Origin: an uncultured Leucobacter sp.
GTDB taxonomy: Bacteria > Actinomycetota > Actinomycetes > Actinomycetales > Microbacteriaceae
DNA length: 6,028 nt
Assembly (NCBI GenBank): GCA_945952575.1
Contig: CAMFIY010000178.1
Coordinates: forward strand, 1-6,028
Direction: 5' to 3'
Part shown: positions 1-5,547 of the stretch, one piece after another
Numbering within the stretch: position 1 is the first letter of the stretch
How the letters are laid out: each line of letters starts with the position of its first letter
Position numbers and translations under genes: made by a program
Notes under the pieces: generated by a model
Seen by the model: only the letters and a program-made list of their open reading frames with translations
Told to the model about the DNA's origin: nothing
Database searches by the model: none

Positions 1-934
1 TCAGGTAGATCGACGGGTACTTCATGGTGACCTTCGAGCCGATGTTGCCGTCGACCCACTCCATGGTGGCGCCCTCCTCGGCGACGGCGCGCTTGGTGAC
101 CAGGTTGTACACGTTGTTCGACCAGTTCTGGATCGTCGTGTAGCGCACGCGGGCGTTCTTCTTCACGATGATCTCGACGACGGCCGAGTGCAGCGAGTCA
201 CTCTTGTAGATCGGCGCCGTGCAGCCCTCGATGTAGTGGACGTAGCTGTCCTCGTCGGCGATGATCAGCGTGCGCTCGAACTGGCCCATGTTCTCGGTGT
301 TGATGCGGAAATAGGCCTGCAGCGGGATCTCGACGTGGACGCCCTTCGGCACGTAGACGAACGATCCGCCCGACCACACCGCGGTGTTGAGTGCCGCGAA
401 CTTGTTGTCGCCGGAGGGGATCACGGTGCCGAAGTACTCCTGGAAGATCTCCGGGTGCTCGCGCAGCGCGGTGTCGGTGTCGAGGAAGAGCACGCCCTGG
501 GCCTCGAGATCCTCTCGGATCTGGTGGTAGACGACCTCGGACTCGTACTGCGCGGCGACGCCGGCGACGAGGCGCTGACGCTCGGCCTCCGGGATGCCGA
601 GGCGCTCGTAGGTCTCCTTGATCTCCTCCGGCAGCTCCTCCCAGCTGGTGGCCTGCTTCTCGGTGGAGCGCACGAAGTACTTGATGTTGTCGAAGTCGAT
701 CTCCGAGAGATCGGCGCCCCAGGTCGGCATCGGCTTGCGGCCGAAGATCTGGAGGGCCTTGAGTCGACGCTGCAGCATCCATTCGGGCTCGTTCTTGAGC
801 CCCGAGATGTTCCGAACGACGGCCTCGCTCAGGCCGCGCTGGGCTGCCGCGCCCGCTTCGTCGGCGTCGTGCCAGCCGAACTCGTAGACGCCGAGCCCTT
901 CGAGCTCGGGCCGGTCGATCAGCACCTCTGGCAT
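1..934 (-). CDS. sufB: Fe-S cluster assembly scaffold protein SufB (N-terminal part; gene runs off the left edge)
   Basis: SufB joins SufC and SufD in the cytosolic SufBC2D complex, which builds Fe-S clusters from sulfur delivered by a SufS-type desulfurase. The reading frame is open from ATG at 934 to the left edge, giving 311 residues of a protein that is usually about 470 long. Family signatures read from the reverse complement include MPTWGADLSEIDFDNIKYF, AGVAAQYESEVVYHQI, DNKFAALNTAVWSGGSFVYV, YFRINTENMGQFERTL, EGCTAPIYKSDSLHSAVVEI and NWSNNVYNLVTKRAVAEEGA. The C-terminal cluster-building residues lie outside the window. The start is supported by GAGGGA at 943-948 (8 bases upstream) and by the opening MPEVLIDRPELEGLG, which looks like other actinobacterial SufB proteins. 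The frame is uninterrupted through EGCTAPI (Cys at residue 238), which I recall as an intein insertion point in mycobacterial SufB; no intein is present here. sufD, sufC, sufS and sufU would be expected further left. Family assignment is very secure. Confidence 0.97.
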   Translation of the reverse strand, partial: MPEVLIDRPELEGLGVYEFGWHDADEAGAAAQRGLSEAVVRNISGLKNEPEWMLQRRLKALQIFGRKPMPTWGADLSEIDFDNIKYFVRSTEKQATSWEELPEEIKETYERLGIPEAERQRLVAGVAAQYESEVVYHQIREDLEAQGVLFLDTDTALREHPEIFQEYFGTVIPSGDNKFAALNTAVWSGGSFVYVPKGVHVEIPLQAYFRINTENMGQFERTLIIADEDSYVHYIEGCTAPIYKSDSLHSAVVEIIVKKNARVRYTTIQNWSNNVYNLVTKRAVAEEGATMEWVDGNIGSKVTMKYPSIYL

Positions 935-942
935 AGTTCCAT

Positions 943-948
943 TCCCTC
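943..948 (-). promoter_or_regulatory. Ribosome binding site of sufB
   Basis: On the minus strand this reads GAGGGA, ending 8 bases before the ATG at 934. It supports that ATG as the sufB start. It lies 8 bases downstream, in mRNA sense, of the palindrome at 957-970. Confidence 0.6.
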
Positions 949-956
949 GTTCGTCT

Positions 957-970
957 TGACTGTTCAGTCA
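957..970. repeat. 14-bp palindrome TGACTG-TT-CAGTCA just upstream of the sufB RBS
   Basis: Two perfect 6-base arms are separated by TT. As DNA it has the size and symmetry of operators bound by TetR-type dimers. As RNA it could form a 5-bp stem with a four-base GAAC loop directly before the sufB ribosome binding site. No regulator gene lies in the window, so the protein or mechanism is unknown. The symmetry is seen directly; the operator or hairpin role is inference. Confidence 0.5.
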
Positions 971-977
971 TCGCGGC

Positions 978-1021
978 GGGAACCGGCCTGCACGCGAAGG
1001 CGGGGCGCACATCCGGTTCCC
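978..1021. repeat. Inverted repeat with 9-bp perfect arms in the sufB leader region
   Basis: GGGAACCGG at 978-986 pairs perfectly with CCGGTTCCC at 1013-1021, leaving a 26-base loop. Immediately next to it, CTGCA at 1021-1025 and TGCAG at 1030-1034 form a second small hairpin with loop GCGG. If sufB is transcribed from the promoter called at 1096-1124, both hairpins lie in the sufB 5' untranslated region. No U-tract follows, so this does not look like a standard terminator. It could be a leader RNA structure or a paired operator. Confidence 0.45.
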
Positions 1022-1095
1022 TGCAGCGGTGCAGTAGTGTGGGCGTCGAAGCGCCCGGATCGCTCGCGCGTCAAACCGCTGAGCATCAATGCACC

Positions 1096-1124
1096 AGTCT
1101 ACAGACTTGCTCTGAAAAAGTCAG
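1096..1124 (-). promoter_or_regulatory. Candidate sufB promoter (minus strand)
   Basis: Read on the minus strand, CTGACT (plus 1119-1124) serves as a -35 element matching the central TGAC of TTGACA. After a 17-base spacer comes TAGACT (plus 1096-1101) as a -10 element. The same -10 hexamer is used by the permease promoter in this window. Transcription would start near 1089, giving sufB a leader of about 155 bases. The 12-bp palindrome AGTCT-AC-AGACT (1096-1107) covers the -10, and CTGA-N5-TCAG (1112-1124) covers the -35, so repression at this site is plausible. The spacing and hexamers are seen; activity is inferred. Confidence 0.45.
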
Positions 1125-1159
1125 CGACATGCGTGTGCCCGAGCTATGCGCTCTGAGCG

Positions 1160-1165
1160 AAAGGA
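1160..1165 (+). promoter_or_regulatory. Ribosome binding site deciding the GTG start of ctaA
   Basis: AAAGGA lies 5 bases before GTG 1171. Longer in-frame starts exist (ATG 1129 and GTG 1039), but neither has a comparable Shine-Dalgarno. The residues they would add (for example MRVPELCALSERTP) do not look like the start of a membrane protein of this family. This site is therefore the reason for choosing 1171. Confidence 0.6.
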
Positions 1166-1170
1166 CTCCT

Positions 1171-2082
1171 GTGATCGACCGCGCCGGTGCCGCCCCCGCC
1201 ACCCCGCTCCCCCGGCTGCTCCCGTTCGCAGCCTGGCTGTCCTTCCTGGTCAACGTGATCATCATCGGCACCGGTGGCGCCGTCCGACTCACCGGCTCGG
1301 GCCTCGGCTGCCCGACCTGGCCGCTCTGCACTCCCGGGTCGCTCGTGCCGACCTCGGAGCTGGGCTATCACTCGCTCATCGAGTTCGGCAACCGCACCAT
1401 GACCGGCGTACTGAGCATCGTCGCCGTGCTGGTCCTCGTCCTGCTGTGGCGGGTCCGACGGGAGCGCCGCGATCTCTTCGTGCTCGGCTGGGTCGTGTTC
1501 GCGGGGATCCTCGTGCAGGCGGTGGTCGGCGGCGTGATCGTCTGGCTGCACCTGAACGCGAATCTGGTCGGCTTCCACTACGTCGTCTCCCTCGTGCTGG
1601 TCTGCCTCACGGCTGCGTTCCTCGTGCGGATGCGGACGGTTCCGGGACCGCGCGAACGATCGGTGCCGAGGGGATTCGCGATCCTGACCCATGTCACGAG
1701 CCTGGTGCTCGCGGTGACCGTGATCGTGGGCGTGCTGACCACCGGTGCCGGCCCCCACTCCGGCGACGCGAACGTGCAGCGCGACGGCTTCGACGCGTCC
1801 CTGCTGGCGCACATCCACGCCTGGCCCGGCTATCTGCTCGTGCTCCTCACCGTCGTGCTGCTGGTCTGGGCGCGACGCGGCGGGCTCGCCCCCGCAGCTT
1901 CCCTCACCGCGCTGCTCGCCGTGCAGTGCGTCCAGGTCGCCGTCGGCATCTATCAAGCGCGCAGCGGGCTGCCTCCGCTGGCGGTCGGCGTGCACATGGT
2001 GCTCGCGTCTCTCACCGCCGCCGCGATGACCGTCGTCGTCCTGCGGCTCAAGCGTCCGGCCGACGCGAGCTCCCGGGCGTAG
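1171..2082 (+). CDS. ctaA: Heme A synthase, COX15/CtaA family
   Basis: This membrane enzyme oxidises the C8 methyl of heme O to a formyl group, giving heme A for aa3-type cytochrome oxidase. The 303-residue protein has eight hydrophobic segments in two four-helix halves, the family's layout, and matches its usual length of about 300. The opening helix leads into GTGGAVRLTGSGLGCPTWPL, containing the external Cys pair (Cys47 and Cys53). Candidate haem-site histidines are His136 (GFHYVVS), His214 or His216 (HIHAWPG) and His275 (VGVHMVLASL). Where Bacillus CtaA has an ExxHR motif, this protein reads EFGNR (Glu71, Asn74, Arg75), so that histidine is replaced by Asn. GTG 1171 is chosen from its AAAGGA ribosome site. 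The gene diverges from sufB. Transcription may start after the TAGTGT at 1035-1040, but that has no good -35 and I do not call it. No terminator with a T-run follows the stop. Confidence 0.93.
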   Translation: MIDRAGAAPATPLPRLLPFAAWLSFLVNVIIIGTGGAVRLTGSGLGCPTWPLCTPGSLVPTSELGYHSLIEFGNRTMTGVLSIVAVLVLVLLWRVRRERRDLFVLGWVVFAGILVQAVVGGVIVWLHLNANLVGFHYVVSLVLVCLTAAFLVRMRTVPGPRERSVPRGFAILTHVTSLVLAVTVIVGVLTTGAGPHSGDANVQRDGFDASLLAHIHAWPGYLLVLLTVVLLVWARRGGLAPAASLTALLAVQCVQVAVGIYQARSGLPPLAVGVHMVLASLTAAAMTVVVLRLKRPADASSRA

Positions 2083-2123
2083 GGAGCGAAGATCAGCGGC
2101 ACCGTGGACCGCCCCGGTTTCGA

Positions 2124-2145
2124 GTTTCCTGAACGCTCAAGAAAC
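2124..2145. repeat. 22-bp near-palindrome upstream of the permease promoter, LacI-family-like core
   Basis: The left arm is GTTTC-C-TGA (2124-2132) and the right arm is TCA-A-GAAAC (2137-2145), around ACGC, with one mismatched pair in the arms. The core CTGAACGCTCAA is centred on CG and resembles the TTGAGCGCTCAA type of site recognised by LacI-family dimers. It ends 16 bases before the -35 of the permease promoter. An overlapping pairing, GGTTTC at 2116-2121 with GAAACC at 2141-2146, could instead make a weak hairpin after ctaA, but no T-run follows. The operator role is inferred. Confidence 0.4.
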
Positions 2146-2161
2146 CCCAAGCCGAACCCGC

Positions 2162-2190
2162 TTGTCGCCCCAAGCGAGGCTGCCTAGACT
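2162..2190 (+). promoter_or_regulatory. Promoter of the APC permease gene
   Basis: TTGTCG (2162-2167) and TAGACT (2185-2190) are separated by exactly 17 bases, the classic housekeeping-sigma arrangement with a TAnnnT -10. Transcription would begin near 2197, leaving a leader of about 88 bases before ATG 2285. A perfect TTGACA occurs at 2208-2213, but the sequence 17 bases later (CATGAG) is not a usable -10. The octamer CCCCAAGC is repeated on each side of the -35 (2145-2152 and 2168-2175); its meaning is unknown. Confidence 0.6.
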
Positions 2191-2270
2191 GCTGCCATCT
2201 CATCCAGTTGACAGTTCGCTCATCTCAGATCATGAGCGGAGGCCAGGATGACTGCCCTCGGACGAGGAGT

Positions 2271-2276
2271 AGGAAG
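2271..2276 (+). promoter_or_regulatory. Ribosome binding site of the permease
   Basis: AGGAAG lies 8 bases before ATG 2285. GAGGAG at 2264-2269 could alternatively serve GTG 2276, which would add only three residues (MVP). ATG 2285 is preferred. Confidence 0.5.
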
Positions 2277-2284
2277 TGGTTCCC

Positions 2285-3844
2285 ATGTCGACCTCGATTT
2301 CACCGCTGACGGACAACGTCGAAGCGAAGGGGCTCAAGGCGGGCTCGCTCGGACTGGTCTCGAGCATCGTCGTCGGCGTCGCCTCCACGGCGCCGGCCTA
2401 CAGCCTTGCGGCGAGTCTCGGATTCATCGTCGCGAGCGGCGGCGCGCTGCTCGCGGGGGTTCACTCGGTGGGCATCGTGCTCCTGGCCTTCGTGCCGATG
2501 TATCTGATCGCGGTGGCCTACCAGGAGCTGAACAAGGCCGAGGCCGACTGCGGCACCACCTTCACCTGGGCGACGCGAGCCTTCGGGCCGCTCACCGGGT
2601 GGATGGGCGGCTGGGGCATCATCGTCGCCGACGTCATCGTGATGGCGAATCTGGCCCAGATCGCCGGGTCCTACTCGTTCACGTTCCTGGGTGAGCTCGG
2701 CGTTCCCGGCGTCGCCCACCTCTCCTCCGACGTGCTGTGGTCGACGGTGGCGGGACTCGGCTGGATCGCCGTCATGACGTTCATCTGCTATCGCGGCATC
2801 GAGCTCTCCGCCCGGATCCAGCAGGTGCTGCTGAGCATCGAGGTGCTCGTGCTCATCCTCTTCTCCGTGTTCGCGCTCGTGCGGGTCTACACGGGCACCG
2901 GTGAGAGCTACTCGATCAAGCCGAGCCTCGCCTGGTTCAATCCGTTCGCACTCGACTTCGGTTCGGCGATCGCACCGGCGATCCTCGTCGCCGTGTTCAT
3001 CTATTGGGGATGGGACAGCGCCGTCTCCGTCAACGAGGAGACCGAGGATCCTTCGAAGACCCCCGGGCGCGCCGCGGTGATCAGCACCTTCCTGCTCCTG
3101 GCCACCTATGCGCTGGTGACGATGGCCGCGGTGGCGTTCGCGGGCGTGGGCACCCGGGGCATCGGGCTCGGCAATCCGGACAACGCGGACGACGTGTTCT
3201 CGGCGATCGGCCCCGCACTCTTCGGGAACAGCGTGATCGGGCACATCGGGATGCTGCTGCTCTCCGCGTCCATCCTCACCAGCGCCTCCGCCTCGACGCA
3301 GACGACCATCCTGCCCACCGCGCGCACCGCGCTCTCGATGGCGGTCTACAAGGCCATCCCGGAGCGGTTCGCGCGCATCCATCCGAGGTTCCTAACACCC
3401 ACCTGGTCGACCGTGGCCATGGGCCTCGTCTCAGCGGTGTTCTACCTGGTCTTCACGATGATAAGCGCCAATCTCCTCAGCGCGCTGATCGGATCCATCG
3501 GCCTCATGATCGCCTTCTACTACGGGCTCACCGGATTCGCGTGCTTCTGGTACTACCGCAGGACCGTCACCTCGTCGCCGCGCAACTTCATCATGCGCGG
3601 GATCTTCCCCCTCGCGGGCGGACTCATGCTCACGGCAGCGTTCGTCTACGGTCTGATCCAGTTCTCCGCACCGGATTGGCTGCAGGACTCGAACGGGCGC
3701 GATGTGACGATATTCGGGATCGGCGCCGAGGCGGTCGTCGGAGTCGGGGCGCTGGTGATCGGGTTCGTGCTGCTCCTCGTCTGGAGACGGATGCGACCCG
3801 ACTACTTCAGGGGTCTCACGCTTCCGAAGCGATCCGCGGAGTAG
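2285..3844 (+). CDS. APC-superfamily amino acid permease
   Basis: This is a cytoplasmic-membrane secondary transporter, most likely for an amino acid or amine; the substrate cannot be read from sequence. The 519 residues contain about 12 hydrophobic helices, as usual for the APC family. Helix 1 (about 21-43) carries the glycine-rich broken-helix region GVASTAPAYS found at the APC substrate site. The loop after helix 2 holds YQELNKAEADCGTTFTWATR (79-98), the family's conserved segment before helix 3. Helix 6 reads YWGWDSAVSVNEETEDP (240-256), followed by SKTPGRA, the hallmark of this permease group. LTSASASTQTTILPTARTAL (331-350) is the conserved helix 8 region. Residues 501-519 form a short basic cytoplasmic tail. 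The gene has its own promoter and is separated from ctaA by 202 bases, so it is probably monocistronic. It converges on the next gene with only 15 bases between the two stop codons. The family is secure; the specificity is unknown. Confidence 0.92.
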   Translation: MSTSISPLTDNVEAKGLKAGSLGLVSSIVVGVASTAPAYSLAASLGFIVASGGALLAGVHSVGIVLLAFVPMYLIAVAYQELNKAEADCGTTFTWATRAFGPLTGWMGGWGIIVADVIVMANLAQIAGSYSFTFLGELGVPGVAHLSSDVLWSTVAGLGWIAVMTFICYRGIELSARIQQVLLSIEVLVLILFSVFALVRVYTGTGESYSIKPSLAWFNPFALDFGSAIAPAILVAVFIYWGWDSAVSVNEETEDPSKTPGRAAVISTFLLLATYALVTMAAVAFAGVGTRGIGLGNPDNADDVFSAIGPALFGNSVIGHIGMLLLSASILTSASASTQTTILPTARTALSMAVYKAIPERFARIHPRFLTPTWSTVAMGLVSAVFYLVFTMISANLLSALIGSIGLMIAFYYGLTGFACFWYYRRTVTSSPRNFIMRGIFPLAGGLMLTAAFVYGLIQFSAPDWLQDSNGRDVTIFGIGAEAVVGVGALVIGFVLLLVWRRMRPDYFRGLTLPKRSAE

Positions 3845-3859
3845 TTCCGCCGGCCGCGC

Positions 3860-5470
3860 TCAGCGTCGGGAGATCTTCGCACTCGACTTCGATGCCACCT
3901 TGGCGGTGATGTAGCCCGTCTTCTTGCCGGTGACCGCGACCGTCAGCCGCTTGCCCACGTACTTGCTCGAGATCTTGTAGCTCGACTTGGTCGCCTTGGA
4001 GATCCGCTTGCCGTTCGCGTACCACTGATAGGTGAAGCCGGTGCCCGAGGTCCAGGTGTGACGGCTGACCTTCACCGTGCTGCCGACCTTGAGCTTGCCG
4101 ACGATGCTCGGCCGGGACTTCGTCAGACCGCGCAAGCCGTAGTTCAGCGAGCCGGCATTCACCGGCGTCGTGCCGCTGCTCGATGTGGTCAGTGTCACCT
4201 TGACCGTATGCGCCGTTCTGTATGCGGGAAGGACGAAGGTGAGTTTGGAGAATGAGCTGTCGGTCAGAGCGACCGCCGTGCCGTCCAGGTACACCTTCGC
4301 GGAGGCGAGGCCGGATCCGTAGATGGCTGCAGAGTCGCGGACGTAGACCTTCCCCACCGTGAGCGCCGAGATCCGCGGTGCGATCGGATCGCGCTGCACG
4401 ATCGTGCCGTCGAAGTTCGTTCCATCGGATGCGGTCCACAGTGCGTCTCCGACGACGAGCATCTGGTTGCTCCACTGCCAGTTGCCCACTTCTGCGGTGT
4501 CCGCGCCGTTGGCGACCGGACCCCGGAGCAGCGAGTAGGCCGAGTGGTCGCCGACGAGCGCCCGACCGATCTCGACCCTGGCGCGCCACTGATAGTCGTC
4601 TCCGGCCGCGTAGAGCGTCTGCCCGTCGGGCGTGAGCGCAAGATGCCTGATGTGCGCACCGAGGACTGTGGTATCGCCATCGGGGCCGACGCCGGAATCA
4701 GCCGCCTGCATCGTACCGACGCGCGTGCGGTCCACCACGTCGATCTTGTCGATGGACGAGGAACGGCCGAAGTACACCTCGTATCCCTCGGGGCTCAGCG
4801 TCGGCCAGCCGGCGAAATCGTCATCCCGCATATCGTGAAGCTCGAGCTCCTCAACCAGATCGGCGGAAAACGCCGTAATCCCGCCTCCACCCGTCCACAC
4901 CGAGCCATCCGCGGCGACCACGATCCCGGCAGGCCCTACCGTGAACGCATCGCTCGGAGTGGTGCCGAGGACATCCCCGTTGCTCGTGCTCACGGATTGC
5001 ACCTGCTTCAGCCCCGGTTCCGCCACGTAGATCTCCGCGCCGTCGCGCGAGAGCGCGATTGCCTCGGGTCTGCTGCTGACCGGCAGCGACATGTCGTGCA
5101 CCTCGGGCGAGTCCGACAGCGGATCCGGGATCAGACTGATCCGGTCGGCGTCCCGCTGCGAGACCCAGACCCTGCCGTCGGAGTCCACCGCGACGCCGGA
5201 GCCTCCGCTCGCGAGCGGCACGGAGTTGACCACCGTCGCCGTTGCCGTGTCGATCACCTGCAAGGCGGGGGACCCGAGGTTGCTGACATAGAGATGCTCG
5301 CCGTCGGCGGACGCAGCGAGCCCGTAGGGTTCGACGCCTCCGGTGGTGACCGCATAGGGCAGGGACCCGTCGAAACTCGGCTCGACGGCCGTAGCCGGCC
5401 CGGCTGGTGCGGAGAGCGTCGTCACGAGTGCGAGAGCGAAGACTGCGGTGGCCGGGCGTTTCAGGGTCAT
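3860..5470 (-). CDS. Secreted YVTN-type beta-propeller protein with IPT/TIG and Ig-like domains
   Basis: The function is not known. The 536-residue protein starts with a Sec signal peptide: MTLKRP, a hydrophobic core, then a likely cut after PATA at residue 28. Residues about 35-355 form a beta-propeller with recurring blades of the pattern P-x-hydrophobic-x(4)-DG-x-hydrophobic-Y/W-V: EPYGLAASADGEHLYVSN (47), GSGVAVDSDGRVWVSQ (90), RPEAIALSRDGAEIYVAE (134), GPAGIVVAADGSVWTGG (179), GWPTLSPEGYEVYFGR (221), IRHLALTPDGQTLYAAG (274), and a weak one near 334. That suggests seven blades. Residues 363-444 (PRISAL to SLNYG) resemble an IPT/TIG domain. Residues 450-536 match the Ig-like surface module with YQWYANGKRISKA followed by VTGKKTGY. 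The tail is rich in Lys and Ser and has no LPxTG or membrane anchor, so release or ionic wall binding is inferred. ATG 5470 is chosen because the signal peptide begins there. It has no Shine-Dalgarno, but a TAGCAT lies 7 bases upstream. Confidence 0.85.
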   Translation of the reverse strand: MTLKRPATAVFALALVTTLSAPAGPATAVEPSFDGSLPYAVTTGGVEPYGLAASADGEHLYVSNLGSPALQVIDTATATVVNSVPLASGGSGVAVDSDGRVWVSQRDADRISLIPDPLSDSPEVHDMSLPVSSRPEAIALSRDGAEIYVAEPGLKQVQSVSTSNGDVLGTTPSDAFTVGPAGIVVAADGSVWTGGGGITAFSADLVEELELHDMRDDDFAGWPTLSPEGYEVYFGRSSSIDKIDVVDRTRVGTMQAADSGVGPDGDTTVLGAHIRHLALTPDGQTLYAAGDDYQWRARVEIGRALVGDHSAYSLLRGPVANGADTAEVGNWQWSNQMLVVGDALWTASDGTNFDGTIVQRDPIAPRISALTVGKVYVRDSAAIYGSGLASAKVYLDGTAVALTDSSFSKLTFVLPAYRTAHTVKVTLTTSSSGTTPVNAGSLNYGLRGLTKSRPSIVGKLKVGSTVKVSRHTWTSGTGFTYQWYANGKRISKATKSSYKISSKYVGKRLTVAVTGKKTGYITAKVASKSSAKISRR

Positions 5471-5477
5471 GCTGTGG

Positions 5478-5483
5478 ATGCTA
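5478..5483 (-). promoter_or_regulatory. Possible -10 box for a leaderless transcript of the propeller gene
   Basis: On the minus strand TAGCAT fits the actinobacterial TAnnnT -10 pattern. Exactly 7 bases separate it from ATG 5470, so transcription could start at the A of the start codon. No Shine-Dalgarno precedes the ATG, which fits leaderless translation. The -35 region is poor. Part of a GC-rich 13-bp palindrome (CGGGAG-C-CTCCCG, 5503-5515) overlaps where a -35 would be. Confidence 0.35.
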
Positions 5484-5502
5484 TCCGAGAACGCGAGAGG
5501 AG

Positions 5503-5515
5503 CGGGAGCCTCCCG
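5503..5515. repeat. 13-bp GC-rich palindrome between the PLP enzyme and propeller genes
   Basis: CGGGAG and CTCCCG flank a single C. It lies 33 bases downstream of the PLP-enzyme stop codon and upstream of the propeller gene's start, both on the minus strand. It could be the core of a short terminator stem or a protein site over the -35 region. No T-run follows on the minus strand, so a strong intrinsic terminator is not supported. Confidence 0.3.
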
Positions 5516-5547
5516 GCGAACAGTCCCGAGCGGCCGATGCCGGGCGT

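Noticed and set aside
188..1156. Long plus-strand reading frame opposite sufB
   Set aside because: It is antisense to the unmistakable SufB frame. Its product is a low-complexity Leu/Val/Asp/Arg-rich sequence with no recognisable domain, typical of shadows in high-GC DNA.
1039..1170. Longer N-terminus of CtaA starting at GTG 1039 or ATG 1129
   Set aside because: No good Shine-Dalgarno precedes these starts and the added residues do not resemble the family. GTG 1171 has AAAGGA at a proper distance.
2208..2213. Perfect TTGACA hexamer as a second permease -35
   Set aside because: The sequence 16 to 18 bases downstream gives no TAnnnT -10, while the promoter at 2162-2190 has both elements.
2232..2309. 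25-codon reading frame starting at ATG 2232 and overlapping the permease start, considered as a leader peptide
   Set aside because: It has no ribosome binding site, no run of a single regulatory amino acid codon and no attenuator-like stem after it.
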